Positions 1 to 10,424 are shown, counted from the stretch's first letter. The stretch: DNA of 64,000 nt from Gallionellaceae bacterium (GCA_030834965.1 JAUQWW010000025.1:20094-84093); one strand, 5' to 3'. Program-made: numbers and translations. The notes: generated from the sequence alone by a model not told the origin.

Positions 1-1
1 G

Positions 2-1336
2 ATTCTGGTGCGCACCCACATCGGCTACGGCTCGCCGCACAAGCATGACAGCTTCGAGGCGCACGGCTCGCCGCTCGGCGAGGAAGAGGTGCGCCTGACC
101 AAGCAGGCCCTCAGCTGGCCGGTTGATCCGCCATTCCTGATTCCGGAACCGGCGCTGGCACATTTCCGCGAGGCGCTGGCACGCGGCGCGCGCGACGAAG
201 CGGCGTGGAACGAGCGTATGGCGGCCTACGCACAGGCCTTCCCCGAACTGGCCGAGGAATTGCCGCAAAGCCTGCGCGGTGAGCTGCCGCCCGGCTGGGA
301 TGCGGACATCCCGGTCTTTCCCGCGGACGCCAAGGGCATCGCCACGCGCGCCGCTTCCGGCAAGGTAGTGAATGCAATCGCCCCGCGCTTGCCGATGCTG
401 ACCGGTGGCTCGGCGGACCTGGATCCGTCCACATATACCGCGCTTGCCGGGCTCGGCGATTTCAATTCGCCAAACGGGGACGGTGACGACACACAGGGCT
501 CGGATTCAGCCGGCTGGAGCCATGCCGGCCGCAACCTGCACTTTGGCGTGCGTGAGCATGCGATGGGCGCCATCGTCAACGGTCTGGCGGCGCACGGTGC
601 AACCCTCCCCTTCGGCTCGACCTTTCTGATCTTCTCCGATTACATGCGCCCGCCGATCCGCCTGGCCGCATTGATGGGACTGCGCGTCGTGCATGTATTC
701 ACCCACGACAGCATTGCACTCGGCGAGGACGGCCCCACCCACCAGCCGGTGGAGCAGCTGGCGGCGTTGCGCGCGATTCCGCGTGTGGTCGTGATCCGCC
801 CCGGCGATGCGAACGAAACCGCGGTCGCGTGGCGGGTCGCGCTGGAGACACGCGATCGCCCGGTTGTGCTGGTACTGACCCGGCAAGCCCTGCCTACACT
901 CGATCGCAGCCGCTACGCGCCGGCAGACGGCCTGCGCCGCGGCGCATACATTCTGTCTGACGCACCCCAGGGCAAACCGCACTTGATTCTGATCGCAAGC
1001 GGATCGGAAGTCAGCCTGATCACGGCAGCGCAGCTTAAGTTGCAGGAACAAGGCATCGCGGTGCGCCTCGTTTCCATGGCGAGCTGGGAATTGTTCGAGG
1101 CCCAATCTCAGGAGTATCGCGATTCGGTGTTGCCGCCATCCGTCACGGCGCGACTCGCGGTTGAGGCAGGAAGGCCGCAAGGGTGGCATCGCTACGTGGG
1201 TGACCGGGGAGACGTGCTCGGCCTGAATCGCTTTGGCGCTTCGGCTCCGGGTGAGGTCGTGATGAACGAATGCGGATTCAATGTGGAGAATGTGTGCAAA
1301 CGGGCACTGGCCCTGCTCGAAAGAAAGGATGCCTGA
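2..1336 (+). CDS. tkt: Transketolase, C-terminal part (5' end outside window)
   Basis: The reading frame is open from the first bases, so the gene starts upstream; about 445 residues are present of the usual ~660. Transketolase is a thiamine-diphosphate enzyme of the pentose phosphate and Calvin cycles that moves two-carbon ketol units between sugar phosphates. Visible family motifs are GGSADL near the start of the pyrimidine-binding domain, GVREHAMGAIVNG with the glutamate that activates the cofactor, and HDSIALGEDGPTHQP, followed by the C-terminal transketolase domain (LIASGSEVSL). The gene is GC-rich (one sampled line is about 73% GC). It precedes glycogen catabolic genes, consistent with central carbon metabolism. 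Identification is firm; whether it belongs to a Calvin-cycle or a housekeeping copy cannot be told. Confidence 0.95.
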   Translation: MLVRTHIGYGSPHKHDSFEAHGSPLGEEEVRLTKQALSWPVDPPFLIPEPALAHFREALARGARDEAAWNERMAAYAQAFPELAEELPQSLRGELPPGWDADIPVFPADAKGIATRAASGKVVNAIAPRLPMLTGGSADLDPSTYTALAGLGDFNSPNGDGDDTQGSDSAGWSHAGRNLHFGVREHAMGAIVNGLAAHGATLPFGSTFLIFSDYMRPPIRLAALMGLRVVHVFTHDSIALGEDGPTHQPVEQLAALRAIPRVVVIRPGDANETAVAWRVALETRDRPVVLVLTRQALPTLDRSRYAPADGLRRGAYILSDAPQGKPHLILIASGSEVSLITAAQLKLQEQGIAVRLVSMASWELFEAQSQEYRDSVLPPSVTARLAVEAGRPQGWHRYVGDRGDVLGLNRFGASAPGEVVMNECGFNVENVCKRALALLERKDA

Positions 1337-1348
1337 TACGATGAACCT

Positions 1349-1509
1349 AAAAACCGCAATTCAAGCCACAGAGATCACAGAGCACACAGAGAGTGCGAGG
1401 TATTCATGGGGTTTCCCATATATGCCCGTCGGGTGAGTCGCCGAGATTTGATAACCCATTCGTTTCTCTCTGTGATCTCTGTGTTCTCTGTGGCCAACTG
1501 AGGTTTTCA
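1349..1509. repeat. MITE-like element with imperfect CACAGAG-rich terminal inverted repeats
   Basis: The left arm (about 1349-1393) and right arm (about 1466-1509) are imperfect reverse complements of about 43 bases. Both contain GCCACAGAGA followed by tandem CACAGAG units, and both begin with an AAAACC-like end. About 70 bases of unrelated sequence lie between them. No transposase is encoded. The element fills the whole gap between the transketolase gene and the next gene, whose start codon lies just outside the right arm. CACAGAG-type repeats of this form occur in many copies in several proteobacterial genomes; copy number here is unknown. Confidence 0.7.
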
Positions 1510-1511
1510 GG

Positions 1512-2087
1512 ATGAATGCAATGCCAAAGAAGGCAACACGCACTGCTACACACGCATCGCCCGTGGTGTATACCGTGGGGCATTCGACGCGCTCGCTGGA
1601 GGAGTTTATTGCCCTGCTCAAGGCACATTCGGTGGCCAGCCTCATAGACGTGCGCACCGTGCCGCGCTCCCGTCACAACCCGCAGTTCAACCGCGATGAG
1701 TTGCAGGACGAGCTTGAGGCTGCCGGCATCGGGTATGTGCACGTCGCCGGCCTGGGGGGATTTCGCCGCACACATCCCGGCTCCGTGAATACGGGATGGC
1801 GCAATGCTTCCTTTCGCGGTTTCGCCGACTACATGCAGACCACGGAATTTGCGGAGAACCTGGCCGCTCTGATCGACCGGGCAGCGCACGAACAAATCGC
1901 ACTGATGTGCGCCGAGGCCGTACCGTGGCGCTGCCACCGCTCGCTGATCGCCGATGCGCTGGTGGTGCGCGGCATTCGCGTGGAGGAGATCGTCAGTGTG
2001 ACCCGACGTCAGGTGCATACGCTGACTCCCTTTGCCAGGGTGAGCGGTACGGCAGTCACGTATCCGCTCCAGGAGACGTTGCACTGA
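1512..2087 (+). CDS. DUF488 family protein
   Basis: This 191-residue protein has the DUF488 signature: VYTVGHSTRSLEEF near the N terminus, then LIDVRTVPRSRHNPQFN, and a late CAEAVPWRCHRSLIA segment with conserved cysteines and a histidine. The biochemical role of the family is not established; a nucleic-acid or redox role has been suggested from the conserved Cys/Arg/His residues. The start at 1512 lies directly after the MITE-like repeat. A second in-frame ATG at 1521 is a possible alternative. The downstream gene glgP begins 45 bases later and has its own good ribosome binding site (AAAGGAGG), so co-transcription is plausible but a functional link to glycogen is not shown. Confidence 0.85.
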   Translation: MNAMPKKATRTATHASPVVYTVGHSTRSLEEFIALLKAHSVASLIDVRTVPRSRHNPQFNRDELQDELEAAGIGYVHVAGLGGFRRTHPGSVNTGWRNASFRGFADYMQTTEFAENLAALIDRAAHEQIALMCAEAVPWRCHRSLIADALVVRGIRVEEIVSVTRRQVHTLTPFARVSGTAVTYPLQETLH

Positions 2088-2132
2088 GCTTTTCGTCCGA
2101 TCCCTGCATTTGCCAACTTTAAAGGAGGCGCA

Positions 2133-4676
2133 ATGAGCAAACAGACGCGAGTCAGCCACCCGCTATACAACCTGCTGCCTGTGGATGTCGAGGGATACGA
2201 TTCCCTGGCCGAGCTCGCCCTGGATATGCGCTGGTCGTGGAGCCACGCCACCGACCAGCTGTGGCGGCAACTGGATCCTGTGCTGTGGGAACTCACACAT
2301 AATCCGTGGGTCGTGCTGCAAACAGCCTCGCGGGACCAGATCGAACGCGTGTCAGCCGATCCCGTTTTCCGCAAAAGCGTCGACGACTTTGTGCAAGCCA
2401 AGCGTCAAGCCGTAGAGGCACCCGCGTGGTTTAGGCAAACCTACCCGCAGTCGCCCCTGAACTGTGTCGCGTATTTCAGCATGGAATTCATGTTGAGCGA
2501 AGCGCTGCCCATCTACTCGGGCGGCCTTGGCAATGTGGCAGGTGACCAGCTCAAATCTGCCAGCGATCTGGGCGTTCCGGTCATCGGTGTGGGGCTGCTT
2601 TACCAGCAAGGCTATTTTCGCCAGGTGATCGAAAAGGACGGCACGCAACAGGCGCTGTTCCCGTTCAACGACCCCGGACAGTTGCCGATTACGCCATTGC
2701 GCCACCCGAACGGTGAGTGGTTGCGTCTGGAGATCGCGCTGCCCGGTTACTCGGTGTGGCTGCGCGCCTGGCAGGTCCAGGTCGGCAGGGTGAAGCTTTA
2801 CTTGCTGGACAGCAATGACGCGGCGAATTACCCCGCGCACCGGGGCATTACCAGCGAGCTTTACGGAGGCGGGCCGGAGTTGCGCCTCAAACAGGAAATG
2901 CTGCTCGGAATCGGCGGATGGCGTCTGCTCGCAGCGCTCGGCATCGAGCCGGAAGTCTGCCACCTGAATGAAGGGCATGCGGCTTTCGCCGTACTGGAAC
3001 GCGCCCGCAGCTTCATGGAGAAAACCGGGCAGACCTTCGAGGCTGCATTGGCTGTTACGCGAGCCGGCAACCTTTTTACCACCCATACCGCGGTGGCCGC
3101 CGGCTTTGACCTTTTCTCTCCTGCTTTGATGGAGCAATACCTCGGTGGTTATGCCGAGAAACAGCTTGGCATTACGCTCCACGATTTGATGGCACTGGGC
3201 CGCCAGAATCCGAACGACTCATTGGAGCGTTTCAACATGGCCTATCTGGCGATACGCGGAAGCGGCGCGGTAAATGGCGTGAGCCGCCTGCACAGCCGGG
3301 TGAGCCGGCATCTCTTTGAACCTCTTTTTCCACGCTGGCCGGCGGATGAAGTGCCGGTCGGGCACGTGACAAACGGCGTGCATATGCCGACCTGGGACTC
3401 GGCGCTGGCCGACAATCTCTGGACAGAGGCCTGCGGCAAGGATCGTTGGCTGGGCACGACTGAAGCCCTGGATAAGAACATTCAACGCATCTCCGACGCC
3501 AGCCTCTGGCAATTTCGCAGCGCCACCAGCCAGTCTCTCATTCAATACGCCCGTCAGAGATTGTCGCGGGAACTGGCCGCAGCAGGCGCATCGCCCGATG
3601 CAGTTGAAGGCGCAAAGCATCTGTTTGATTCCAACAAATTGATACTGGGCTTTGCGCGCCGTTTTGCCACGTACAAGAGGCCGAATCTGCTGCTGCACGA
3701 CCCGGAACGATTGTTGCGTCTGCTGACCAACCCGCAGCGTCCGGTACAACTCATCATTGCCGGCAAGGCTCACCCGGAGGACCAGGCAGGCCAGGCTCTG
3801 ATACGGCAGTGGACGCAATTCATCCGGCGCACCGACGCACGCCAGCATGTGATTTTCCTCAGCGACTACGACATGCTCCTGACCGAGCAGATGGTGCAGG
3901 GAGTGGATGTCTGGCTCAACACCCCGCGGCGGCCATGGGAGGCATGTGGCACGAGCGGCATGAAGGTGCTCGTCAACGGCGGGATCAATCTGTCTGAACT
4001 GGACGGCTGGTGGGCGGAAGCCTACACGCCGGAAGTGGGATGGGCGTTGGGTGATGGGCAGGAACATGGCGACGATCCCGCCTGGGATGCTCGCGACGCG
4101 GAAGCGCTTTACGACCTGCTCGAGCGCGATGTGGTCCCCGAGTTTTATACGCGGGATGAACAGGGCATCCCCACCGCCTGGGTGGCGCGGATGCGGGAAA
4201 GCATGGCGCGGTTGACACCGCGCTTCTCCGCCAACCGCGCGGTGCGCGAATACACCGAGCAACATTATCTGCCGGCTGCCTCGAACTACCGTGAGCGCAC
4301 TGCAGACAAAGGTGCAATCGGCATGCGGATGGTTAAGTGGCGGCATGCGCTGGAACAAAAATGGGGCGCGCTGCGCTTCGGTGAAATGAGGATTGAGACT
4401 GACGGCGAGCAGCACGTATTTGAGGTTCAGGTCTATCTCAATGACCTCGACCCCGGAGAAGTGCGCGTCGAGCTCTATGCCAACGGGGTCAACGGCAGTG
4501 CTCCAGAACTGCAGGAGATGCAGCGCGTGCGGCAACTGGTGGGCACAAACGGCTATGCCTATCGTGCGCAGGTGCGTGCAAATCGCCCGGCGGCGGAATA
4601 TACCGCGCGGCTCATGCCTTACTACGATGGTGTGTCGGTTCCTCTGGAAGATGCGCACATTCTGTGGCAGCGTTGA
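2133..4676 (+). CDS. glgP: Alpha-glucan (glycogen) phosphorylase
   Basis: The 847-residue protein belongs to the short-type alpha-glucan phosphorylases with an N-terminal DUF3417 region (MRWSWSHATDQLW). It releases glucose-1-phosphate from alpha-1,4-glucans in the cytoplasm. The pyridoxal phosphate motif EACGTSGMKVLVNGG places the cofactor lysine at about residue 611. YSGGLGNVAGD and HLNEGHAAF are further conserved blocks. The start ATG follows AAAGGAGG at a good distance. The next gene, glgX, starts 34 bases downstream, so phosphorylase and debranching enzyme form a glycogen degradation pair. Length is typical of the GlgP/MalP group called 'alpha-glucan phosphorylase' in bacteria and archaea; whether the preferred substrate is glycogen or maltodextrin is not decided by the sequence. 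Confidence 0.95.
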   Translation: MSKQTRVSHPLYNLLPVDVEGYDSLAELALDMRWSWSHATDQLWRQLDPVLWELTHNPWVVLQTASRDQIERVSADPVFRKSVDDFVQAKRQAVEAPAWFRQTYPQSPLNCVAYFSMEFMLSEALPIYSGGLGNVAGDQLKSASDLGVPVIGVGLLYQQGYFRQVIEKDGTQQALFPFNDPGQLPITPLRHPNGEWLRLEIALPGYSVWLRAWQVQVGRVKLYLLDSNDAANYPAHRGITSELYGGGPELRLKQEMLLGIGGWRLLAALGIEPEVCHLNEGHAAFAVLERARSFMEKTGQTFEAALAVTRAGNLFTTHTAVAAGFDLFSPALMEQYLGGYAEKQLGITLHDLMALGRQNPNDSLERFNMAYLAIRGSGAVNGVSRLHSRVSRHLFEPLFPRWPADEVPVGHVTNGVHMPTWDSALADNLWTEACGKDRWLGTTEALDKNIQRISDASLWQFRSATSQSLIQYARQRLSRELAAAGASPDAVEGAKHLFDSNKLILGFARRFATYKRPNLLLHDPERLLRLLTNPQRPVQLIIAGKAHPEDQAGQALIRQWTQFIRRTDARQHVIFLSDYDMLLTEQMVQGVDVWLNTPRRPWEACGTSGMKVLVNGGINLSELDGWWAEAYTPEVGWALGDGQEHGDDPAWDARDAEALYDLLERDVVPEFYTRDEQGIPTAWVARMRESMARLTPRFSANRAVREYTEQHYLPAASNYRERTADKGAIGMRMVKWRHALEQKWGALRFGEMRIETDGEQHVFEVQVYLNDLDPGEVRVELYANGVNGSAPELQEMQRVRQLVGTNGYAYRAQVRANRPAAEYTARLMPYYDGVSVPLEDAHILWQR

Positions 4677-4710
4677 TTTGCGCGACAGGCAAACAAGTGG
4701 AAAAGAGATA

Positions 4711-6864
4711 ATGAATACACTCGAACGCCCGCTCCATGATTACGCAGCAGCTGTCTGCGAACACACTGCCGTTCGGAGAGGCGTTCCTTTGCCCCTGGGA
4801 ACTCATGAATCTGCAGGCGGAGTTAACTTTGCCCTGGTTAGCCATTATGCCACCCGCGTTCGCCTGGAGTTGTTTGATCAATCGCAGGATGCGGCGCCAG
4901 CCAGGGTTATTGATCTCGATCCCGCATACAACCGGACGGGTGACGTGTGGCACGTATGGGTTGAAGGGATTCGTCACGGTCAGCTCTATGCCTACCGTGT
5001 GGATGGCCCGTACCAACCCAGTGAAGGACATCGTTTCAATTTCAACAAGCTGCTCCTGGACCCATTTGCGACAGCGATCGCGCCGCTGCCTGATTGGGAT
5101 TTTGCCCCGGCTCTGGGATATGACCTGTCTGCCCCCGAGCGAGACCTGGTCTGTTCGAAAGTCGATGATGCCGGAGCCATGCCGAAATGCGTGATCACTC
5201 ATGAGCACTTCCACTGGCATGACGACCAGCCGCTCAGACATCTCTGGTCGAAGACCGTGATTTATGAAACACATGTTCGCGGTTTCACCGTTCATCCCAG
5301 CTCCGGCGTGGAGCATCCCGGCACATATCGCGGCCTGATGGAAAAAATTCCCTATTTGAAAGAGCTGGGAGTGACGGCTGTGGAATTGATGCCCGTGCAC
5401 GAATTCAACGAACACCAAGTACCGGGCACCAATCCGCAAACGGGCAAGCCACTCAGGAATTACTGGGGCTACGATCCCGTGACCTTCTTTGCGCCAAAAG
5501 CCTCCTATAGCAGTGCGGGAGGCGTGGGTCAGCAGACGCTGGAGTTCAAGGAAATGGTTCGGGCGCTCCATCAGGCCGGGATCGAGGTAATCCTGGATGT
5601 CGTGTTCAATCACACGGCCGAGGGCAACGAGCTTGGCCCAACATTGTGTTTCCGCGGGATTGATAACGCGATTTTCTACATGCTGGATTCAGACAAACGC
5701 CACTATAAAAACTATGCGGGCACCGGCAATACCATCAACGCCAACCATCCCGTGGTGCGCGACCACATCCTGAGCGCATTGCGCTACTGGGTGCTGGAGA
5801 TGCATGTGGACGGCTTCCGGTTTGATCTTGCGGCGATTCTCGGGCGGGATAGCGCCGGCAACTTGCTGTCCAATCCGCCGCTGATCGAACGGATCGCCGA
5901 TGATCCAATCCTGAGTGGAACCAAACTTATCGCCGAAGCGTGGGATGCTGCCGGAGCCTATGAGGTAGGCAGTTTTTTCCAGCGGGGCTGGGCGGAATGG
6001 AACGGCCGCTATCGTGACGATGTCCGCCGTTTCTGGCGCGGCGACGACGGGATGCTCGGTTCATTTGCCAGCCGCATCTGCGGCAGCGCCGACATTTATG
6101 CCAAGACCAATAAATGTCCCGAGTGCAACATCAATTTTGTCACCTGTCACGATGGCTTCACCTTGAATGATCTGGTGAGTTATCGCAACAAGCACAATGA
6201 AGCCAACGGAGAAAGCAGTCGCGATGGAATAAATGACAATCTCAGCGAGAATTACGGCGTCGAAGGCGAGACGGAAAATGCCGAGATCGAGTCCATCCGG
6301 AAACGCCAGATCAAGAATTTTCTGCTGACCCAGCTCATTTCGCGCGGCGTGCCGATGTTGCTTGGGGGCGATGAATTTCGCCGCACGCAAGGCGGCAACA
6401 ACAACGCTTACTGCCAGGACAATGAAACAAGCTGGATAGACTGGCGCTACCTGGAACAGCATCAGGAAATTCACCGGTTCACCCGTCAGATGATTGCCTT
6501 TCGCAGGGAGCATCCGGTTCTGAGCAAGGAACAATTCTACACAGACGCTGAAATCAGCTGGTTCAATCCACAACTGGGATTGCCCATGTGGGCAGACCCG
6601 AAAGAAAGACAGTTTGCCTGTCTGATCCGCGAAGACGAGCACAACGCACTTTATCTGATGTTCAATGCCAGTTCCGAGTCGGTCGACTTCAGCGTGCCAC
6701 CCGCGCCGGATGGCGCTCATTGGCGCATCGCAGTGGACACATGCAAGGCAGCGCCGCAAGACTCGTTCGCCGCAGGCGAGGAGCCGCTGCTGGACCATGC
6801 GCAGACTTACTCGGCAGGCCCGCGCTCCAGCATCATCTTTGTCACCCGGCGCACGCGAACGTAA
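4711..6864 (+). CDS. glgX: Glycogen debranching enzyme GlgX (GH13 isoamylase type)
   Basis: The 717-residue product is a GH13 glycosidase that hydrolyses alpha-1,6 branches of phosphorylase-trimmed glycogen. An N-terminal CBM48-like domain (PLPLGTHESAGGVNFALVS) precedes the (beta/alpha)8 barrel. Catalytic residues are the nucleophile in DGFRFDLA (about D372), the acid in LIAEAWDAAG (about E409) and the aspartate in VTCHDGFTLND. MLLGGDEF and GGNNNAYCQDNE are typical GlgX blocks. The frame is open much further upstream, but that part overlaps glgP and looks non-coding; ATG 4711 fits the family N terminus. It lies 34 bases after glgP and is probably in the same operon. The gene ends 11 bases before cyoA. 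Confidence 0.95.
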   Translation: MNTLERPLHDYAAAVCEHTAVRRGVPLPLGTHESAGGVNFALVSHYATRVRLELFDQSQDAAPARVIDLDPAYNRTGDVWHVWVEGIRHGQLYAYRVDGPYQPSEGHRFNFNKLLLDPFATAIAPLPDWDFAPALGYDLSAPERDLVCSKVDDAGAMPKCVITHEHFHWHDDQPLRHLWSKTVIYETHVRGFTVHPSSGVEHPGTYRGLMEKIPYLKELGVTAVELMPVHEFNEHQVPGTNPQTGKPLRNYWGYDPVTFFAPKASYSSAGGVGQQTLEFKEMVRALHQAGIEVILDVVFNHTAEGNELGPTLCFRGIDNAIFYMLDSDKRHYKNYAGTGNTINANHPVVRDHILSALRYWVLEMHVDGFRFDLAAILGRDSAGNLLSNPPLIERIADDPILSGTKLIAEAWDAAGAYEVGSFFQRGWAEWNGRYRDDVRRFWRGDDGMLGSFASRICGSADIYAKTNKCPECNINFVTCHDGFTLNDLVSYRNKHNEANGESSRDGINDNLSENYGVEGETENAEIESIRKRQIKNFLLTQLISRGVPMLLGGDEFRRTQGGNNNAYCQDNETSWIDWRYLEQHQEIHRFTRQMIAFRREHPVLSKEQFYTDAEISWFNPQLGLPMWADPKERQFACLIREDEHNALYLMFNASSESVDFSVPPAPDGAHWRIAVDTCKAAPQDSFAAGEEPLLDHAQTYSAGPRSSIIFVTRRTRT

Positions 6865-6875
6865 GGTGGGTGAAG

Positions 6876-7778
6876 ATGAAAGGAAGTGTCCCTTTCGGTT
6901 TTGCAGGATTATCTGCGCTCTGCGCACTGGCCGTCCTCGCTGGCTGCAGCGACATTCCGCTGCTGGAACCCAAGGGTCCCATCGGCGCTGCCGAACTCTC
7001 CATCATCAGTGTAGCAACCGTGCTCATGCTGATCGTCGTCATTCCCGTTACTGTCATGGCTCTTTGGTTTGCTCTCAGATACAAAGCATCTGACCCCAAA
7101 GGGGACTATGCTCCGAAATGGAGCCATTCGCGCAAGATCGACTTGATCGTGTGGCTGGTTCCCTCTGTTATTGTCACCGCTCTCGGAATACTGAGTTGGA
7201 AGGAGACCCACAGACTGGACCCCTTCAAGCCCATCGATTCCGCTGCCAGGCAAATCAACATCGAAGTTGTGTCTCTTGACTGGAAGTGGCTTTTTATCTA
7301 TCCGGACCTGAATATCGCCACAGTTAATCAACTCGTGTTTCCCGCCAATGTCCCCGTGAGCTTCAGAATCACCTCGGACTCGGTCATGACATCTTTTTTC
7401 ATTCCACAACTCGGCAGTCAGATTTACGCAATGTCAGGCATGCAAAGCCGTTTGCATCTCCTTGCCGATAAGCCCGGAATTTATTTCGGGCAAAACCAGC
7501 AATTCAGCGGCCGCGGTTACTCGGATATGAATTTCAATGTAAGTGTCACTTCCCCGAAACAATTCGATGCGTGGGTACAGAAGGCCAGACAATCGCCGGA
7601 TAAACTTGACCGCACCCGCTTCAATGAGCTCAGCAAACCGAGCATCGGTTTTCCTGTGACTTCATTCTCCTGGGTCGAAGACGACCTCTTCGACGACATC
7701 ATGAATAAGTACCGCTCTCCCATGGGGGAGGAGCAGATTTCTTTCCGGCCAAAAACCAGCGCTGCAGGAAAACATTAA
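6876..7778 (+). CDS. cyoA: Quinol oxidase bo3-type subunit II (CyoA)
   Basis: This 300-residue lipoprotein precursor has a signal peptide ending in LAVLAGC (lipobox), two membrane helices (about residues 40-65 and 85-105), and a periplasmic cupredoxin domain. The domain contains [11 protein letters not shown] and [16 protein letters not shown], but the copper-A cysteine pair and histidines are missing, which marks it as a quinol-oxidizing rather than cytochrome c-oxidizing subunit. The C terminus matches the CyoA region (COX_ARM). The frame is open upstream within glgX, but ATG 6876 gives the lipoprotein signal and is preceded by GGTGGG. cyoB follows after one base. Operon order A-B-C-D is canonical; no cyoE (haem O synthase) follows in this window. 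Confidence 0.95.
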   Translation: MKGSVPFGFAGLSALCALAVLAGCSDIPLLEPKGPIGAAELSIISVATVLMLIVVIPVTVMALWFALRYKASDPKGDYAPKWSHSRKIDLIVWLVPSVIVTALGILSWKETHRLDPFKPIDSAARQINIEVVSLDWKWLFIYPDLNIATVNQLVFPANVPVSFRITSDSVMTSFFIPQLGSQIYAMSGMQSRLHLLADKPGIYFGQNQQFSGRGYSDMNFNVSVTSPKQFDAWVQKARQSPDKLDRTRFNELSKPSIGFPVTSFSWVEDDLFDDIMNKYRSPMGEEQISFRPKTSAAGKH

Positions 7779-7779
7779 A

Positions 7780-9771
7780 ATGTTCGGCAAACTAAGCCTT
7801 TCAGCAATACCTTTCGGCAACACGATCGCCATGAGTGCCGTGAGCGGTGCGCTTGTGCTGGCCTTGGTGATCCTGGCCATGATCACGTACTACGGAAGGT
7901 GGACTTACCTTTGGAAGGAGTGGCTGACCAGCGTTGACCACAAAAGGATCGGCGTCATGTATATCATCCTGGCTCTGGTCATGCTGCTGCGCGGTTTCTC
8001 TGATGCCATCCTGATGCGCTTGCAGCAAGCCATGGCTGCCGGCACATCGCATGGCTTTCTCCATTCCGGACATTTCGACCAGATCTTCAGCGCCCACGGC
8101 TCGATCATGATGATATTCATGGCCATGCCGTTCCTGGTCGGATTGATGAATATCGCCGTGCCGCAGCAAATTGGCGCGCGTGATGTCGCGTTTCCCTTTA
8201 TGAACGCGCTCAGCTTCTGGCTTACCGCAGCGGCAGCCTTGTTGGTCATGGTATCTCTCGGCGTGGGCGAGTTTTCCCAGGCAGGCTGGTTTGGATACGC
8301 GCCGCTGACGGAACTGCAGTACAGCCCGGGCAGCGGGGTGGATTACTGGATATGGTCTTTCCAGATCGCGGGCATCGGCTCGCTGATGACGGGCATCAAT
8401 TTTATCGTCACCATCCTGAAAATGCGCGCTCCCGGGATGAATCTCATGCGCATGCCGATCTTCGTGTGGACCACTTTGTTTACCAACGTTCTGATGATCT
8501 TTGCGTTCCCGGTCCTGACCGTCGCCCTGGCGCTGATTACGTTCGATCGCTACCTGGGCATGCATTTCTTCACCAATACGCTGGGCGGCAACCCGATGTT
8601 GTATGTCAACCTGTTCTGGATATGGGGCCATCCCGAGGTTTATATCTTGATCCTGCCGGCCTTCGGCGTGTTCTCGGAGGTCGTTGCCACCTTTTCCGGA
8701 AAGCGGTTGTTCAGCTATCGCTCGCTGGTCTACGCCACTGGGGCGATAACGGTGCTGTCCTTTTCGGTCTGGCTGCACCATTTCTTTACCATGGGCGCCG
8801 GCGCCGATGTCAACGCCGTTTTCGGCATAGCAACCATGTTGATCGCCATCCCCACCGGCGTGAAAACTTTTAACTGGCTTTTCACCATGTACCGCGGCCG
8901 CATAAGATTCACCACACCGATGTACTGGACCCTGGGGTTCCTCACGACTTTTGCCATCGGCGGCATGACAGGGGTCCTGGTATCTCTTCCCCCTGCGGAT
9001 TTCGTGCTTCATAACAGCCTGTTCCTGGTAGCGCACTTCCATAATGTGCTTATCCCAGGTTCACTGTTCGGTTTTTTCGCAGGCTATGTCTACTGGTTCC
9101 CGAAGGTCACCGGCTTTCCGCTGAACGAGATGTGGGGCAAGCGCGCCTTCTGGTGCTGGATGATAGGCTTCTATCTGGCCATCATGCCTCTGTATGTGCT
9201 GGGTCTGATGGGCATGCCGCGTCGCATGGAGCATTACGCCAACCTCGCTTGGCAACCCTATCTGGTCGTCGCAGCCATCGGCACCGCGGTGATCCTGCTC
9301 GGCATCATCTTTCAGATCACCCAACTGGCCGTGAGCATCAGGCAACGCCATGACACGCGTGACCTGACCGGCGACCACTGGAACGGCCGCACCCTGGAGT
9401 GGGCGACGTCTTCACCTCCCGCTATCTACAACTTTGCAATCATCCCCATCGTGCATGACATCGACGCCTTTGAAGACATGAAGGAGAAAGGCATCGCATA
9501 CACGCGGCCGGAGCGGTATCACGATATCCTGATCCCCAGGAACACCAGCAAGGGCTTCATCAGCGGCGCATTGGCCTTCGTATTCGGATTCAGCATGGTC
9601 TGGTACATATGGTGGCTGGCCATCCTCAGCGCCATCGGCATCCTGTTCACGGTGATCGCACGCTCGATGGATGACGATGTGGAATACATCATCCCGGCCG
9701 CCGAAGTCGAACGGATCGAGGATGAGCGTCATCGCAAGTTCCCATCCATTGCAAGCGATTCCCCCGCATAG
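7780..9771 (+). CDS. cyoB: Quinol oxidase bo3-type subunit I (CyoB)
   Basis: This is the haem-copper catalytic subunit, 663 residues with about 15 membrane helices. It reduces oxygen to water and pumps protons. Visible motifs are [14 protein letters not shown] (low-spin haem histidine), [12 protein letters not shown] (the histidine–tyrosine copper-B site with the A-family glutamate and proton-channel features), HHFFTMG (copper-B histidines), and [11 protein letters not shown] (high-spin and low-spin haem ligands). The N-terminal extension with [14 protein letters not shown] is typical of CyoB. It begins one base after cyoA stops, implying translational coupling. Length matches E. coli CyoB (663). 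Together with the missing copper-A site in subunit II this supports a ubiquinol oxidase. Confidence 0.97.
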   Translation: MFGKLSLSAIPFGNTIAMSAVSGALVLALVILAMITYYGRWTYLWKEWLTSVDHKRIGVMYIILALVMLLRGFSDAILMRLQQAMAAGTSHGFLHSGHFDQIFSAHGSIMMIFMAMPFLVGLMNIAVPQQIGARDVAFPFMNALSFWLTAAAALLVMVSLGVGEFSQAGWFGYAPLTELQYSPGSGVDYWIWSFQIAGIGSLMTGINFIVTILKMRAPGMNLMRMPIFVWTTLFTNVLMIFAFPVLTVALALITFDRYLGMHFFTNTLGGNPMLYVNLFWIWGHPEVYILILPAFGVFSEVVATFSGKRLFSYRSLVYATGAITVLSFSVWLHHFFTMGAGADVNAVFGIATMLIAIPTGVKTFNWLFTMYRGRIRFTTPMYWTLGFLTTFAIGGMTGVLVSLPPADFVLHNSLFLVAHFHNVLIPGSLFGFFAGYVYWFPKVTGFPLNEMWGKRAFWCWMIGFYLAIMPLYVLGLMGMPRRMEHYANLAWQPYLVVAAIGTAVILLGIIFQITQLAVSIRQRHDTRDLTGDHWNGRTLEWATSSPPAIYNFAIIPIVHDIDAFEDMKEKGIAYTRPERYHDILIPRNTSKGFISGALAFVFGFSMVWYIWWLAILSAIGILFTVIARSMDDDVEYIIPAAEVERIEDERHRKFPSIASDSPA

Positions 9772-9809
9772 AGACAGGCCATGCAAATTTTTCATCGGAG
9801 GATAAGGTA

Positions 9810-10424
9810 ATGACAGGTGAAGCAGTGACCATCTCCGTCATGCGTACCGGAGAAGTGGAACATACGGATACCGCCGCCAGGAAGGCATTCGGTTTCTGGA
9901 TTTACCTCATGACCGACCTCGTGCTGTTTGCAGCACTGTTCGCGACCTTTGCGGTCATGAGCCGCAGCTATGCCGGCGGCCCTGCCGGCAAGGATCTGTT
10001 TAGCCTGCCCGACGTATTCACAGAGACCATGTTCCTGCTTTCCAGCAGCGCAACCTATGGTTTGGCGATGCTGGCCACGTACAACGGCAGGAAAGGTCTG
10101 GTCCTGGCAGGGCTTGCGGTCACATTCGTACTGGGCCTCGGATTCATCTCCATGGAGGTCAGTGAATTCCATGCCATGATCCTCGACGGCAACGGCCCAT
10201 GGCGCAGTGCCTTCCTTTCAGCCGTTTTTACTCTGGTAGGCACCCATGGTACTCATGTGATCTTCGGCCTGATCTGGATGCTGGTCATGATGGTGCAAAT
10301 CTTCACCAAGGGGCTGACAGCACCCGTCCAGTCACGGCTATTGTGCCTGAGCATGTTCTGGCACTTTCTAGATATTGTGTGGATCGGCGTATTCACTGTT
10401 GTCTACCTGATGGGATCCATGTAA
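9810..10424 (+). CDS. cyoC: Quinol oxidase bo3-type subunit III (CyoC)
   Basis: A 204-residue membrane protein with about five helices of the haem-copper oxidase subunit III family. FGFWIYLMTDLVLFAALFA near the N terminus and GTHGTHVIFGLIWMLV with the conserved THG/H residues, then FWHFLDIVWIGVFTVVYL at the C terminus, are the family hallmarks. The subunit stabilises the proton-pumping core. The start ATG at 9810 is preceded by GGAGGATAAGG, a strong ribosome binding site. The stop is immediately followed by the ATG of cyoD, so the two are translationally coupled. Confidence 0.95.
   Translation: MTGEAVTISVMRTGEVEHTDTAARKAFGFWIYLMTDLVLFAALFATFAVMSRSYAGGPAGKDLFSLPDVFTETMFLLSSSATYGLAMLATYNGRKGLVLAGLAVTFVLGLGFISMEVSEFHAMILDGNGPWRSAFLSAVFTLVGTHGTHVIFGLIWMLVMMVQIFTKGLTAPVQSRLLCLSMFWHFLDIVWIGVFTVVYLMGSM

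Noticed and set aside
3219..4658. Long minus-strand frame (479 codons) opposite glgP
   Set aside because: It lies antisense to a well-conserved enzyme, has no recognisable domain and no ribosome binding site; it is a GC-driven shadow.
7801..9042. Long minus-strand frame (413 codons) opposite cyoB
   Set aside because: Composition (His/Gln/Arg-rich, no hydrophobic core) is typical of the antisense of a membrane protein gene.
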